Shown here one piece after another: positions 18,661-28,611 of a DNA stretch of 45,967 nt (position 1 is the first letter of the stretch; every line of letters begins with the position of its first letter). The stretch covers positions 1-45,967 of the forward strand of contig NZ_JXOK01000078.1 of NCBI RefSeq assembly GCF_000830505.1, written 5' to 3'. The translations under genes and the position numbers were made by a program. Source of the DNA: Vibrio mytili (GTDB lineage: Bacteria > Pseudomonadota > Gammaproteobacteria > Enterobacterales > Vibrionaceae). Under the pieces are notes generated by a model. It did not search any database. It was not told the DNA's origin and worked only from the letters and a program-made list of their open reading frames with translations.

Positions 18661-18900
18661 AATGGATAACGCCACTGCTAAACCACCCGGTATATCATGG
18701 TTTTAGAATAGGACGGCTATCGTTCCTTTTATCCACTCAAAAAGGTGCTTATACGTGACTTTATGCCCCTCGTGCGCGAAAAGTGAGTCGCAAACTATTC
18801 GACCTTTAAATTTTGCAAGCTCTACTTTGGAAAAGGTACATTTTCGTAAGTAGAGAATTTAAGGTTAATATTACACCAGTTATTGGTTGTTTTGGAACAA

Positions 18901-19075
18901 TAAAGTTATGCATCCTTGAAAGTGTAACGTCTGTCTTAATGGTTAATATCTACGGTTGTAAGGGTGAACTGAACTAAAGCATAGTTCTTATAGAGGTAGT
19001 GCTTTCTGTGCTGATTGGAATCTAACAGAGGCGACAAACAGAGGCGATGTTGCCAAACTCATTTCTGCCCCAAAG
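18901..19075 (+). repeat. Repeat A (left copy); matches 37456-37620 inverted
   Basis: The 646-base gap 18676-19321 has no gene. Most of it is repeat A: read forward it is clearly homologous to the reverse complement of 37456-37620. An 18-base block (AAAGCATAGTTCTTATAG, 18976-18993) is identical, GATGTTGSCAAACTCATWTC near the inner end differs at two bases, and similarity fades to ~70% outward. Both copies can fold the inner end into a hairpin with different but complementary arms: here CAAAC...AGGC against GCCCC...GTTTG. It could be an element end, an attachment region or a structured RNA. Confidence 0.75.
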
Positions 19076-19321
19076 TTTGCTGCGCCGTTAAACACGACAT
19101 CAGATAATCGGTCCATTTAGACATACAAAAAGTAATACTTGTCAAAAGATATGGCCTGAACCCATCTACTCATATGAATCTAGGTAAATCAATTGAACGC
19201 TAATTAACCAGTTAGTGACAGCTATCTTGAAAGACACCGTAATGAATAGATGTTTTTAAGGTACTGTGTCAAACTATAAGAGTTAAGTGTTATATCAATT
19301 TTATTTTAAAGAAGACGTCTT

Positions 19322-20305
19322 ATGGCCAGTTCAGAGCAATTAAAAGCATTGTTGCAGTCGCATCTAGAAAAGGATGACGACCGATTTATGTCTATTGCTT
19401 TGCAAGTCGCAGCACATGAAGCTCGTAGTGGTCATGGAAAACTTGCGCAGGAGCTGCGAGATCTTGTTACAGTAGCTAAGAAAAAGTCTTCTGCAGATAA
19501 AAATGCCCCAATTTCAATTGCAAAAGGAGTTCAGGATGCTAGTGGACTTCTTTTTGCGTCTCAGCCTAAAAACAGGCTTGTTGACTTGATTGCAAAAGAC
19601 GATTTGAAAGTTCGGCTTGAGCGATTGGTCAGAGAGCAAAAATTCATGACGAAATTAAAAACTCATGGATTGTCTCCTCGTCGAAAAGTGCTATTGGTTG
19701 GTCCTCCAGGAACAGGTAAGACGTTTACTGCATCAATCTTGGCTGGAGAATTGGATTATCCTTTGTTTCAAGTAAGACTTGATGCATTGATAACTAAGTT
19801 TATGGGAGAATCTTCTGCTAAGTTAAGACAAGTTTTCGATGCAATTAGCAATGTTCGAGGTGTGTATTTTTTTGATGAATTCGACGCTCTAGGTTCACAG
19901 CGGAATTCTCAGAATGATGTGGGTGAAGCTCGCAGAATATTAAATAGCTTTCTTCAAATGATCGAACAGGATGAGTCTAATAGTTTAATCGTATGTGCTA
20001 CTAATCATATTGAAATATTGGATAATGCGTTATTTAGACGGTTTGACGATGTTATCCGGTACGAATTGCCAGAAGATGACGAAATCATAACTTTGTTTAA
20101 AAACAGACTTAAGCCATATGTAGTAAAGAGCTTTCCATGGAAAAAATTGCCAGAGTTAGCTAAAGAGTTGAGTAGTGCAGAGATCAGTCGAGCTGCGGAT
20201 GAATCAATCAAAGATATGCTGATTAATGGAACGGATCGAATCACGTTGACCACTGTTAAAGATGCTATCTTAGATCGAAAAAACATGAGAAAGGATCTGT
20301 TTTAA
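19322..20305 (+). CDS. ietA: IetA-like AAA+ ATPase of a two-gene antiphage system
   Basis: 327 residues. A helical N-terminal region (~110 residues) precedes an AAA+ domain: Walker A GPPGTGKT at 127-134, pore-type segment with KFMGES near 159-164, Walker B VYFFDEFDAL at 181-190, sensor-1 Asn in CATNH (228) and arginine finger LFRRFD at 238-242. It is followed after 24 bases by a large subtilase, the arrangement of ietAS, a pair first described on Agrobacterium plasmids for stability and shown by Gao et al. (2020) to defend against phages. The ATPase probably controls or restrains the protease. Good start with GAAG upstream. Assignment by architecture, not by search. Confidence 0.82.
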   Translation: MASSEQLKALLQSHLEKDDDRFMSIALQVAAHEARSGHGKLAQELRDLVTVAKKKSSADKNAPISIAKGVQDASGLLFASQPKNRLVDLIAKDDLKVRLERLVREQKFMTKLKTHGLSPRRKVLLVGPPGTGKTFTASILAGELDYPLFQVRLDALITKFMGESSAKLRQVFDAISNVRGVYFFDEFDALGSQRNSQNDVGEARRILNSFLQMIEQDESNSLIVCATNHIEILDNALFRRFDDVIRYELPEDDEIITLFKNRLKPYVVKSFPWKKLPELAKELSSAEISRAADESIKDMLINGTDRITLTTVKDAILDRKNMRKDLF

Positions 20306-20329
20306 ATTTTGTATTAATGGATAGGAATA

Positions 20330-22828
20330 ATGGAAGGAAAAAAACATTTATTTGTAGGAAAGAACGGGAAAGCACAGAAATATACCTATCCAAGACAAGT
20401 CATAATATCGCCTACCATACCAAAGAGAAACCGAGCTTCTCATGGTGCTAATCTTTCATCTCAGTTAACATTAGCGAAAGTTGCCGAAGAAACTATCAGT
20501 GAAGAAATTGATAATATTGAACTAGATACTCCTGTGGGAGTTCAACTCTCATTTGAAAGTTTCCCTGGTATTGAAATCGCATTTGAAAAATTAGCGGATG
20601 TTCGCAGTGGAATAGAGCTACTGAGCGTAGTTCAAAAGGAAGACATCTATGTGGCAAACGTGTTGGTACCTCTGGGGAAATTTGGGGTTTTAGAGAAAAA
20701 AATTTCGGAATACTTAAATTCAAGTAAAGACAATAAATCAGGTCCTAAGCACGCGGTTCTTTTGAACGCAGTTTCCACTATTCGTAATACTGTTATAGAA
20801 AACCTTTGGACGGATAATCCAGAGCTATTTCCAACTTCCAATCAGGAAGTTGATTGGTTTGAAATATGGTTACCTGTGGGTGATGATCGGCCCGCCGTAA
20901 TTAATGATTTTAAAAAGCTTTGTGGTATTCATGAAATAACCGTATCAGATAGTACACTTGAATTTCCGGAAAGGACGGTATTACTCGTTAGGACATCTTT
21001 AGACCAGCTAGCAAGTTCAGCTGCACTTCTAAGTAAAATTTCTGAAATACGTAAATCAAAAACAACAGCTGAATTTTTTGATTCTCTGGATATAGAAGAT
21101 CAGCGCCAATGGGCTGAGGAACTAATTGAAAGAGTTGAATACAATTTTGATGATGACAGCGTCCCATATATTTCTATATTAGATACTGGTATAAATGTTG
21201 GTCATCCTCTTTTATCTGCCGTTTCTAATACTAATGATATGTTTGTTGTTGATCCTACTTGGAATGACGCTGATGCTAATGGTCATGGAACCTCAATGGC
21301 GGGGCTATCTATTTGGGGCGATTTGACATCTGCTCTGGAAACGTCTGACCGAATAAATATCAATCACAAATTAGAATCCATTAAGCTTTTACGTTATCCT
21401 GGTGATAACAGAGATAAACACCTTGGGCAAGTGACAGCGTCTGGTATTTCGTTATCTGAGATAGAAAATTTTGATAGAAAACGAATTTATACGCTTGCTT
21501 TATCAGCAAAAGATTCAAAAGACCGAGGTAAACCATCAGCATGGTCCTCAGAATTAGATGCACTGGCAGTTGACTATAGCGGAGAGAATTTATATCCGCG
21601 TTTTTTTGTCGTTTGTGCTGGCAATACTGAAGCAAATTTAACCCAATTAAAAGAGTATCCTCAATACAATGAGTTACAAGATATTCATGACCCTGGTCAG
21701 TCATGGAATGTTTTGACTGTTGGTGCATGCACTAATAAAACACAGATAACAGATGATGGTGGGGAAAATTATACTCTGCTTGCTCCCAAAGGTGGGTTGA
21801 GCCCATATAGTACTACCTCTGTGACCTGGATGAACTCAATGCCTATTAAACCAGAGGTCGTTTTTGAAGGTGGAAATATGGGTGTTGATGATTATTCAGC
21901 GGCTTCTATGTCAAGTCTGCAGCTTTTGACTACTCATCATGACTTCCATACACGACTGTTTTCAACATTTAATGCAACTAGTGCAGCAACTGCGTTAGCT
22001 GCAAAATTTGCCGCAGAGATAAGTGCATCATATCCCAATCTATGGCCGGAAACGGTAAGAGCTTTAATTGTTCATTCAGCGAACTGGACTGAAAGCATGC
22101 TTAGTCAATTCTCCTATCCAGGGAAAACCGCGCGGCAACGAGCACAACATTTAGCCAGATGTGTTGGTTATGGTGTTCCAAATCTCAGCAAAGCGTTGTG
22201 GAGTGCAAGTAACTCGTTGGTAATGATTGTTGAGGATGAGCTACAACCGTTTGAAAGGATAAAAGGGAAAGAGCCATCGACTAAAGATATGCATATCCAT
22301 GATATCCCTTGGCCGAAAACACAGCTTTTCGAATTAGGTGATGTTCCAGTAAAAATGACTATTACTCTGTCTTACTTTATTGAACCTAATCCTTCTAGCC
22401 GTAACATATCAAGCAAATATCGTTATCCAAGTCATCAATTGCGTTTTGATGTAAAACGTCCGACAGAGTCGAAATCTGAATTTTTGAAACGGTTAAGTCG
22501 AGCCGCTAGAGCTGAAGAAGAAGGTTCGTCAACTCCTCCCCCAGATCCTAACTGGCTATTAGGTGATTTTCGTAATAAAGGGTCCATTCATAAAGACGTT
22601 TGGGAAGGTACTGCGGCTGATTTAGCTGAACGAGGTTTGTTAGCTGTTTATCCTGCAATGGGTTGGTGGAGAACCCGTAAAAAATTGGAACGATATGATA
22701 AACAAGCTCGTTATTCATTGATTGTGTCGATTGAAACACCATCAACCGATGTAGATTTATATACCCCGGTGGAAACTGAAATCAGGAATAGGGCTGTTAT
22801 TGAAAATGTGGTAACTGTTGAAAATTAG
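20330..22828 (+). CDS. ietS: IetS-like subtilisin-family (S8) serine protease
   Basis: 832 residues, cytoplasmic by appearance: no signal peptide. The ~260-residue N-terminal part is alpha/beta and probably contacts the ATPase. The S8 domain carries Asp285 (SILDTGIN), His319 (NGHGTSMAG), oxyanion Asn432 (VCAGNTE) and Ser551 (FNATSAATA; the usual GTS is ATS). After it come ~250 residues with a beta-rich stretch around MTITLSYFIEPNP, as in other large intracellular subtilases. Second gene of the ietAS-like operon; the protease is the probable effector that harms the infected cell or a phage protein. GGATAGGAA precedes the ATG. Confidence 0.85.
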   Translation: MEGKKHLFVGKNGKAQKYTYPRQVIISPTIPKRNRASHGANLSSQLTLAKVAEETISEEIDNIELDTPVGVQLSFESFPGIEIAFEKLADVRSGIELLSVVQKEDIYVANVLVPLGKFGVLEKKISEYLNSSKDNKSGPKHAVLLNAVSTIRNTVIENLWTDNPELFPTSNQEVDWFEIWLPVGDDRPAVINDFKKLCGIHEITVSDSTLEFPERTVLLVRTSLDQLASSAALLSKISEIRKSKTTAEFFDSLDIEDQRQWAEELIERVEYNFDDDSVPYISILDTGINVGHPLLSAVSNTNDMFVVDPTWNDADANGHGTSMAGLSIWGDLTSALETSDRININHKLESIKLLRYPGDNRDKHLGQVTASGISLSEIENFDRKRIYTLALSAKDSKDRGKPSAWSSELDALAVDYSGENLYPRFFVVCAGNTEANLTQLKEYPQYNELQDIHDPGQSWNVLTVGACTNKTQITDDGGENYTLLAPKGGLSPYSTTSVTWMNSMPIKPEVVFEGGNMGVDDYSAASMSSLQLLTTHHDFHTRLFSTFNATSAATALAAKFAAEISASYPNLWPETVRALIVHSANWTESMLSQFSYPGKTARQRAQHLARCVGYGVPNLSKALWSASNSLVMIVEDELQPFERIKGKEPSTKDMHIHDIPWPKTQLFELGDVPVKMTITLSYFIEPNPSSRNISSKYRYPSHQLRFDVKRPTESKSEFLKRLSRAARAEEEGSSTPPPDPNWLLGDFRNKGSIHKDVWEGTAADLAERGLLAVYPAMGWWRTRKKLERYDKQARYSLIVSIETPSTDVDLYTPVETEIRNRAVIENVVTVEN

Positions 22829-22942
22829 TTGTCGGAAGACAATATAGTTTGATCGATTCCAATAAAGTCTGACCATTTACATTAATTATAAATAGTTCGT
22901 TACATGTAACTGTAGCTAACCTTCTGTTTTATATAACTTTGT

Positions 22943-22991
22943 TTAAGGTTGCACTTTTGGATGTTTTTAACCATCTCAAAAGTAACCTTAA
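22943..22991. terminator. Long bidirectional hairpin between ietS and srap
   Basis: TTAAGGTT-GC-ACTTTTGGATG pairs with CATCTCAAAAGT-AACCTTAA, about 19 base pairs with one two-base bulge and a ~8-base T-rich loop. It lies between the convergent subtilase and auxiliary-protein genes and probably ends both transcripts. A perfect GTTACATGTAAC palindrome lies 33 bases before it (22899-22910). Confidence 0.7.
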
Positions 22992-23021
22992 TTTGAAATT
23001 ATTACCATTAAATTCAGGCAA

Positions 23022-23426
23022 TTAGCTGTATATTAGTTGCGTTACATTGCTATTGTCCGCACGAGCATTGCTCAGAGCCATGTTTTTTCGTATTAACGTA
23101 GCATTTTGTGATTGAACTTTAGCGAGCATAGCTTTCAATTCTGCCACCTCAGACCGCAACTCTCGATTGCGGTCTTTGTATTTATTAAGTTCAGTTTGTT
23201 TGGCATCACGTTGCTGTCGAATGTCTTTGTTTACACCGCCTTTAATACGCTCTAATAGTTCAGGGCAGTCACGGTGAATCAATGCTCGACTTACACCTGC
23301 TTCTTCGGCAACGGCAGCGACACTCATTTTACGTTTATGAGAAACAGTATTTGGACGACCTTTTTCGATTCGAACAATGGCAAGTCGAACCGCTTTATGT
23401 GTCGCTTTTTCTTTCTGGTTAGACAT
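23022..23426 (-). CDS. Recombinase auxiliary protein (SRAP / GmtX-like)
   Basis: 134 residues. An N-terminal helix-turn-helix (MSVAAVAEEAGVSRALIHR, ~35-53) is followed by a basic coiled coil (DAKQTELNKYKDRNRELRSE...), the layout of Tn554 TnpC-like proteins (DUF6262). It overlaps the upstream recombinase by eight bases and closes a four-gene operon. In strand-biased circularizing elements the order is intA, tfp, intB, srap; the gamma-mobile-trio papers appear to name the last three GmtY, GmtZ and GmtX. Probably a DNA-binding helper in excision or integration. Name equivalence is from memory. Confidence 0.75.
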   Translation of the reverse strand: MSNQKEKATHKAVRLAIVRIEKGRPNTVSHKRKMSVAAVAEEAGVSRALIHRDCPELLERIKGGVNKDIRQQRDAKQTELNKYKDRNRELRSEVAELKAMLAKVQSQNATLIRKNMALSNARADNSNVTQLIYS

Positions 23427-25224
23427 TTATCACCTCGATATCCTTTCTCTCGTTAATCTCTTGCTTCATAGCTTCAACATCAATACCTAATGCCACTAGA
23501 ACCTTTTCACAGCGTTCCATGCCTTTTTTTACCGCCGCTCTACCAGCTTCACCAATATCATCCAATTGCATCAGTTTCATTTGCTGCACTAGCATTCCCT
23601 CCCAATAAGGCAGGTGTCGCTTATCTACAATGCCGCTTTCACAGCTATCAGGCTTACCACACTTACACTCATCATCATTGGTGCACCACCCAATACCTGT
23701 TGAGCGAATTGGTATGGAGCTAGAGTATGCCTTTGCCATAGCACTAAGAGAGCCAAAAGATTTAATTAACTCTTTATCCTCACGGACCTTCATGATGTTT
23801 TGAGCTATGTCGCCACCAGTGATAGGCATGTCTAGTTCAAACCAATCTTGCTTAATTTCTTCTTCAACCAGATATTTCTCTCGAAGCATTTCTTCAAACA
23901 ATTCAGCATCCAAAGCATCATTAAAGGCATACAAAGTGGTCATGGTAATTGACCAATGTTTAAAGTGGTCTTTTAATGCTCTCAAGTCACCTAATTCAGA
24001 GTGAACCGCATAATTAGCAAAGGTACGTCTGAATTGGTGCGCTGATAGGTTCCAATTACTCCCTATCTGTTCACATAAGTTTGGCAACCTAGTGTTAGTC
24101 ATTGCCACCCCTGACAATAGGTAAATTGCGTTTCCTTTTCCCAGGTTTTTCGATAGGCAGATGTGGTTTGAGATTTCCTCAAGTCGATGTGCTTCCACAT
24201 GATCGTTGCTTGCTTTCGCTTTTAGTAAATCACACTCAAGTTGATCTTGAAGTGGAGCGCTCAAACGGCCAAGAATATCAATCGCTTCCGTGGCTATCCT
24301 TGGCGCAATCCACTCAGCTAACCCTGTATGTGTTTTCTCAGAGACAGTTTCGATGTGGTAGTAAGTGGTGTCACCTTTCGTTTCAGAGCGATACGCATCA
24401 CGCTTAATGCCTAATATTTCATGGATACGCATACCCGTTGTGAGTAACAGCCAGAAGATACAGCTATCTCGCAGTAGCAATGTTTCTCTCTTTTTTGACG
24501 ATTTCAGAATTTCATCAGCTTTATCTAGGTATGATTTAGTAAACTGGCACAGCGGAATTAGCACTTTATTTGGAATAATGGGGGTCTTACCTTTGGTAAT
24601 GGCTTCCCGATACGCTTCACCAACATACCCTGCTTGCTCATTAGCGGTTGATTGAGGCCAAGGATGCTCTTTGACAAAATCAAACTCTTTGCAGTGGTAA
24701 TAAAGGTCTTCTAGAACGCGGAATCTATCCACCTTGGTGACTGCTGTCAGTGGTTTAGTCTCGCCTTTTCGTTTTGAGTGCAGGGTATTTACATGCCTAA
24801 CGTAGGCATTTGAGGTAAAAGCTGTCAGCCCATGTGTAACTGTAGTATCTGAACTTAAAACCCACTGAAAATAACTTTTCAACTTGTCCAATGTTTTCAC
24901 ATGAGTATTAAGAGCTAACCCCTTTTTGAATTTGCTCCAGATTACCCACTTTGCCATGCGCTTCATTTGAGTATCATCAATCGTAGAAAAAGTAAGGTTT
25001 AATGCACTTGCTATAGTTGCTTTCGTACCTTTACTAGCAGGAAACACCCATACATCTTCCTCAAATCGAGATAGCGTTTGGTATTCACCATTGGCGAGTT
25101 TAATGTAGGTCACGATACCCGTTAGAGAGCCATCAATGACTTGCTCAAGCGCACTGGTGCTTGGCTTTGGACATTGCTGAATTGCAAACTCAGCTTGCGT
25201 GAGTATTAACTCAATTGAACTCAT
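23419..25224 (-). CDS. intB: Tyrosine recombinase IntB / GmtZ-like
   Basis: 601 residues, a long Tn554 TnpB-type recombinase. The catalytic set is complete: Arg in TTGMRIHEILGI, Lys in SEKTHTGLAEW, His-x-x-Arg in LSAHQFRRTFANY, then DHFKHWSITMTTLYAF with His and the nucleophilic Tyr. Near the C-terminus, CTNDDECKCGKPDSC holds four cysteines, a likely zinc site seen in this class. It overlaps the neighbours at both ends (ATGA-type with the upstream gene), so the module is one transcript. Expected to cut and join DNA at the element ends together with IntA. Confidence 0.85.
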   Translation of the reverse strand: MSSIELILTQAEFAIQQCPKPSTSALEQVIDGSLTGIVTYIKLANGEYQTLSRFEEDVWVFPASKGTKATIASALNLTFSTIDDTQMKRMAKWVIWSKFKKGLALNTHVKTLDKLKSYFQWVLSSDTTVTHGLTAFTSNAYVRHVNTLHSKRKGETKPLTAVTKVDRFRVLEDLYYHCKEFDFVKEHPWPQSTANEQAGYVGEAYREAITKGKTPIIPNKVLIPLCQFTKSYLDKADEILKSSKKRETLLLRDSCIFWLLLTTGMRIHEILGIKRDAYRSETKGDTTYYHIETVSEKTHTGLAEWIAPRIATEAIDILGRLSAPLQDQLECDLLKAKASNDHVEAHRLEEISNHICLSKNLGKGNAIYLLSGVAMTNTRLPNLCEQIGSNWNLSAHQFRRTFANYAVHSELGDLRALKDHFKHWSITMTTLYAFNDALDAELFEEMLREKYLVEEEIKQDWFELDMPITGGDIAQNIMKVREDKELIKSFGSLSAMAKAYSSSIPIRSTGIGWCTNDDECKCGKPDSCESGIVDKRHLPYWEGMLVQQMKLMQLDDIGEAGRAAVKKGMERCEKVLVALGIDVEAMKQEINERKDIEVINV

Positions 25225-26872
25225 TGCGTCACCTTCAACATATCAAGGTTTTGCCAGTACGGATGTGGATTAGATCTTGCCCGTTCTTTTTCAGCCTCTA
25301 CACGCTGTAGCTGGCCAAGCTTAGCAAATTCAGGGACAACTTCTTCATCTACGATTCTTAGAACATTTTTTAAATGACGCTTCCAGTCTTTACGACCAAA
25401 CTCGTCACGGCTTCGAATAATCGCCCAATAAAAACTAAAGAGTTTATACAAATCATCACCTGTAATAACGAAGCTTTTACAGCGGAAGCAGCCTAAAAAG
25501 TCATTACAGAACGAGCCATTTTTCGGTGCTTTATCGCCATTCTTAGGGTCTTTACAATGCCCTACAGGGACGCTTGGCTCTGCGCACGTTAGCTCTTTAA
25601 CTCGTATCTCACCCATTAAGCCCAAGTTGCGCTTTGATTGCTCAGGAGCTTGCAGGTAGTGGTCAAGCGTTCCTGTCCCACTGTGTTTGGCTTGCCGCGC
25701 AGCAATTAACAAACTCTCACCACTTAACTCATAAATACCATTGATGAACGTCTTGCGAAAACGGCTTATATTAAGTTTTATGGTGCGTCCATCTTCATCT
25801 TTTAAGTCGTATTCTTTGATGAACTTGTTAATATTACTTAGCAATGATCGGTCTGAAAGAGAAGTAGCAGTACCTTTCTTCGCACCTCGTCCACCTCGTA
25901 AGGTTTCATAGGAAAGTATTAAGTCGGTACCAGTAAATTCTCTCACTTGGGCATTGCGCTCAATCATCAACTCAATTAGATAAGCAACATCAAGTTTTAT
26001 CCCTTGTACTACCTCAAGTTTTTCTGATTTACGCAAGTTGTGTAACTGCATTGCATTGCTTCGTTTCTTAAATACGGTCAATAGCTTACGATTATCTTTA
26101 AGTGGATGGTTACTCAATGATTCGGTAGTCATATTGAGAAGCGGAGATGTGTTGATGCCTGTCTGAATCGCCACAGCTAACAAACACAGTGTTAACTGAT
26201 AACCTGTTAGTGGTTCGGTCTTTTGATAAATCGGCTTAATTGCTTGTTTTAGCGCAACTACCACCTGCCTTTTTTCATGGGAAGTCAGGGGTTTCGCGCC
26301 CTTTGCACGTTTATTTGAATTTGGAAATGGGCTCTTCGGAAAGAAATCACTGTTTAGGTTGATGTCACCAATGGCAGGCCAGTAGCCTTTTTCTTTCATA
26401 CGTGTCAGCAATGATTTGATGTATGTGTAGACACTCTTTTGGGAGTTATACCCTAGCTTGCTGCCTTTGAGATGCAACAAATATTGCTCTATTAAATTGG
26501 AGGTAATATCAGCTTGCGTCAAGTCCTCACCCAATGAATGCCTAAATATCGTTAAGTATTCAGCAAAATAGGTAAAGCCAGCGGTCAAATAAGCGTATTG
26601 AGTTCTCTCTGTAAAAGCATCAGTATTTTTCAGTAGTGCTTTTGCGGTGTAGTACGCTCGATTGGTGATGTCATCATAGCCTTCGCCGTAATATGAACTA
26701 AAGTCAAAATTAGTACCATTACCACCTTTTGAACCGATATTGGGATAGTTCACAACAGGGTTGATTGGTCGTTCTATTTCTCGATTTTGATCAGTGTCAG
26801 TAGTTGCTCTACTGCCGACGTTTTCTTTAGCTTGTTTTTGTTAATTGACAGTTTTTTTCTTTGTCTCGCCAT
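25221..26872 (-). CDS. Tyrosine-recombinase-fold protein (TFP / GmtY-like), 5' frameshift
   Basis: About 550 residues. The catalytic-domain fold is recognisable but key residues are altered: TGINTSPLLNM has Asn where recombinases have the first Arg, and SRFRKTFINGI has Ser in place of His, while HSGTGTLDHYL keeps His and Tyr. It is thus probably a non-catalytic partner, as expected for the tfp position between intA and intB. A Cys-rich segment (CNDFLGCFRCKSF) lies near the C-terminus. The open frame starts only at a GTG (26753), but an ATG at 26872 with GTAGGTGAAGT upstream begins MARQRKKLSIN, and one more A in the A5 run (26835-26839) makes it continuous. That start is used here. Confidence 0.75.
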
Positions 26873-26879
26873 ACTTCAC

Positions 26880-28013
26880 CTACACAATCGCATCAATCTG
26901 TTGTTGATACTCAATAGACAAGTCATCGACTAAATCATTAACTAAATGCAAATACTTCATCGTGGTTGTAATACTTGAATGTCCAAGCCGAGCTTGTAGG
27001 TACATCAAGGGTTCAAATCTACTGCTTTTATGTTCTAACATTCCTTTCAGCATGTGCGTTGCGTAAGTATGTCTTAACATGTGCGGTGATACGTGAAAGG
27101 GCAAATTAAGCGACTTGAGAGCCTTACCAAAAGCAGAGCCTTGAGAAGTCCACTCTTGACCATCAGGCGTTAAAAACAAGCAATCTGATACCACTTCTGA
27201 CTCCTGCTGCTTCTGAAAACGAGCCTCATTGACATAACGCCACAAGTCTTCCATCAGTCGTGTTGGAATGTGTATCTTACGCTCTTTCTCACCTTTGGTT
27301 CGCGAAATATTGACCTCGTAGTAAGCTCGATTTCCAGTTGGCTTTCGTATTACGTGCAACGGAAACAACAACAGCTCTTTACGTCTGATACCTGTCTGTA
27401 GACATAAGCGAACCATCAGCTTTAAGGTTGGATTTTCAATCGCAGATAGCAGTTCTTTCACTTCAATAGCTGACAAAAACTGAGCTTTCTTCTCAAAGGT
27501 TTTCATCATCAAATCAGAGCTGTACTTCTTACCACCATTTCTTTCGGTATGGGCTAAAAATTGCTGCCCTTTATTCACTGAAACCGATTCTAAAGAGTAA
27601 GGTAATGACTTAAACCACTTGCCAACTCCATAAGAGTAGAAACGCACTATCGTTCTTAAATGTTGGTTGGTTGAGTTAACTGACATACCAAACTCACCAA
27701 CACAAAGGTCACGATAAGCACTAACTAACATTTCATCTTCACTGCTTTCGGAAATATCTCGCCAATCTAAGTTGTTCTGCTCACAAAACGTCAGGAATTG
27801 AGCTAAATGATTGCCATACGTCCACCAAGTATTTTCACTATTCACCCGACCTCGTTTTAAGCATTCATATATCAAGAACTGCATCGCCTCTACACAAAGC
27901 ATTCCTGATTCAATCCCTAGTTCTGAATTATCACTCTCCCAAGTTAGTAAGGGGAAGTTAGGGTGTTTGACGCTTTCTATCTCAAAGTCAGATGTGGATT
28001 TGATGCAGAGCAT
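26880..28013 (-). CDS. intA: Tyrosine recombinase IntA
   Basis: 377 residues. A core-binding SAM-like domain (~45-140) precedes the catalytic domain with Arg210 (LQTGIRRKELL), Lys near 240 (ISRTKGEKERK), His311 and Arg314 (SPHMLRHTYATHM), His345 (LGHSSITT) and Tyr354 (TMKYLHL). All residues needed for strand exchange are present. First gene of the four-gene module; the next gene's ribosome site overlaps its stop. In related elements intA lies nearest an element end, so the 28014-28572 gap or the region beyond it should hold an attachment site. Confidence 0.88.
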   Translation of the reverse strand: MLCIKSTSDFEIESVKHPNFPLLTWESDNSELGIESGMLCVEAMQFLIYECLKRGRVNSENTWWTYGNHLAQFLTFCEQNNLDWRDISESSEDEMLVSAYRDLCVGEFGMSVNSTNQHLRTIVRFYSYGVGKWFKSLPYSLESVSVNKGQQFLAHTERNGGKKYSSDLMMKTFEKKAQFLSAIEVKELLSAIENPTLKLMVRLCLQTGIRRKELLLFPLHVIRKPTGNRAYYEVNISRTKGEKERKIHIPTRLMEDLWRYVNEARFQKQQESEVVSDCLFLTPDGQEWTSQGSAFGKALKSLNLPFHVSPHMLRHTYATHMLKGMLEHKSSRFEPLMYLQARLGHSSITTTMKYLHLVNDLVDDLSIEYQQQIDAIV

Positions 28014-28572
28014 AACAACCTCGCTGGACTGTACATGTATACATATATAAAGGGTGGTTCTATGCTTTGCTATGAGAATTGGAATTTTTTATGCGTACCG
28101 TGATATGTAACACGTTACTGGACAGAAATCATTTAGGGGCTTCGGGCGGATTCTACCTTCGGATAACTTTTGGTATCCCAAAATGACGAACGGCACCTCT
28201 TTCTGAGATGCCCATCGTGGAAGCTTTTGGACAGAAGCTTGCAGCACGAACCCAGTTTTTCACGTTTAACTTATGTGGTTAACATGACTACCTATGCCAC
28301 GCACAGCCTCGCTCCCAGGCATAAGCCAGTCAAGTATATCGGTGACCTTTTTGTGCTTAGGCAAAGATTAAAAATTCTGTCCCAGACTTAATAATGCAGC
28401 AGAAAGAGCAAGGGCTATCAACGTGGCAGGAAACAAAGTACGCGCAATCATTAAGACCTGATGGTGAATTTTATCCGATTTTGCAAAATGTGAAGTCGAA
28501 TGCATATCGACACTAATTACATATAAAAACTCATTGATATTTGTATTGACCATGTATTAGCATTGACCGGTT
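28014..28572. other. Gene-free gap upstream of intA
   Basis: No credible gene on either strand. It should hold the intA promoter. Small symmetric motifs are visible: GTAACACGTTAC near 28107 and TTTTGG-TATC-CCAAAA near 28167-28182, the latter a possible recombinase-arm site at an element end. I could not define a boundary. Confidence 0.4.
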
Positions 28573-28611
28573 ATGACCCAAAACGTCACACGGTTAAAAA
28601 AGAGCTCAATT

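Noticed and set aside
18850..19321. CRISPR or retron-like array before ietAS
   Set aside because: The repeats here (such as ACAGAGGCGA twice) are too few and irregular, and no reverse transcriptase or Cas gene is present.
24102..24655. Plus-strand frames within intB
   Set aside because: Antisense shadows with overlapping frames; intB has strong family motifs.
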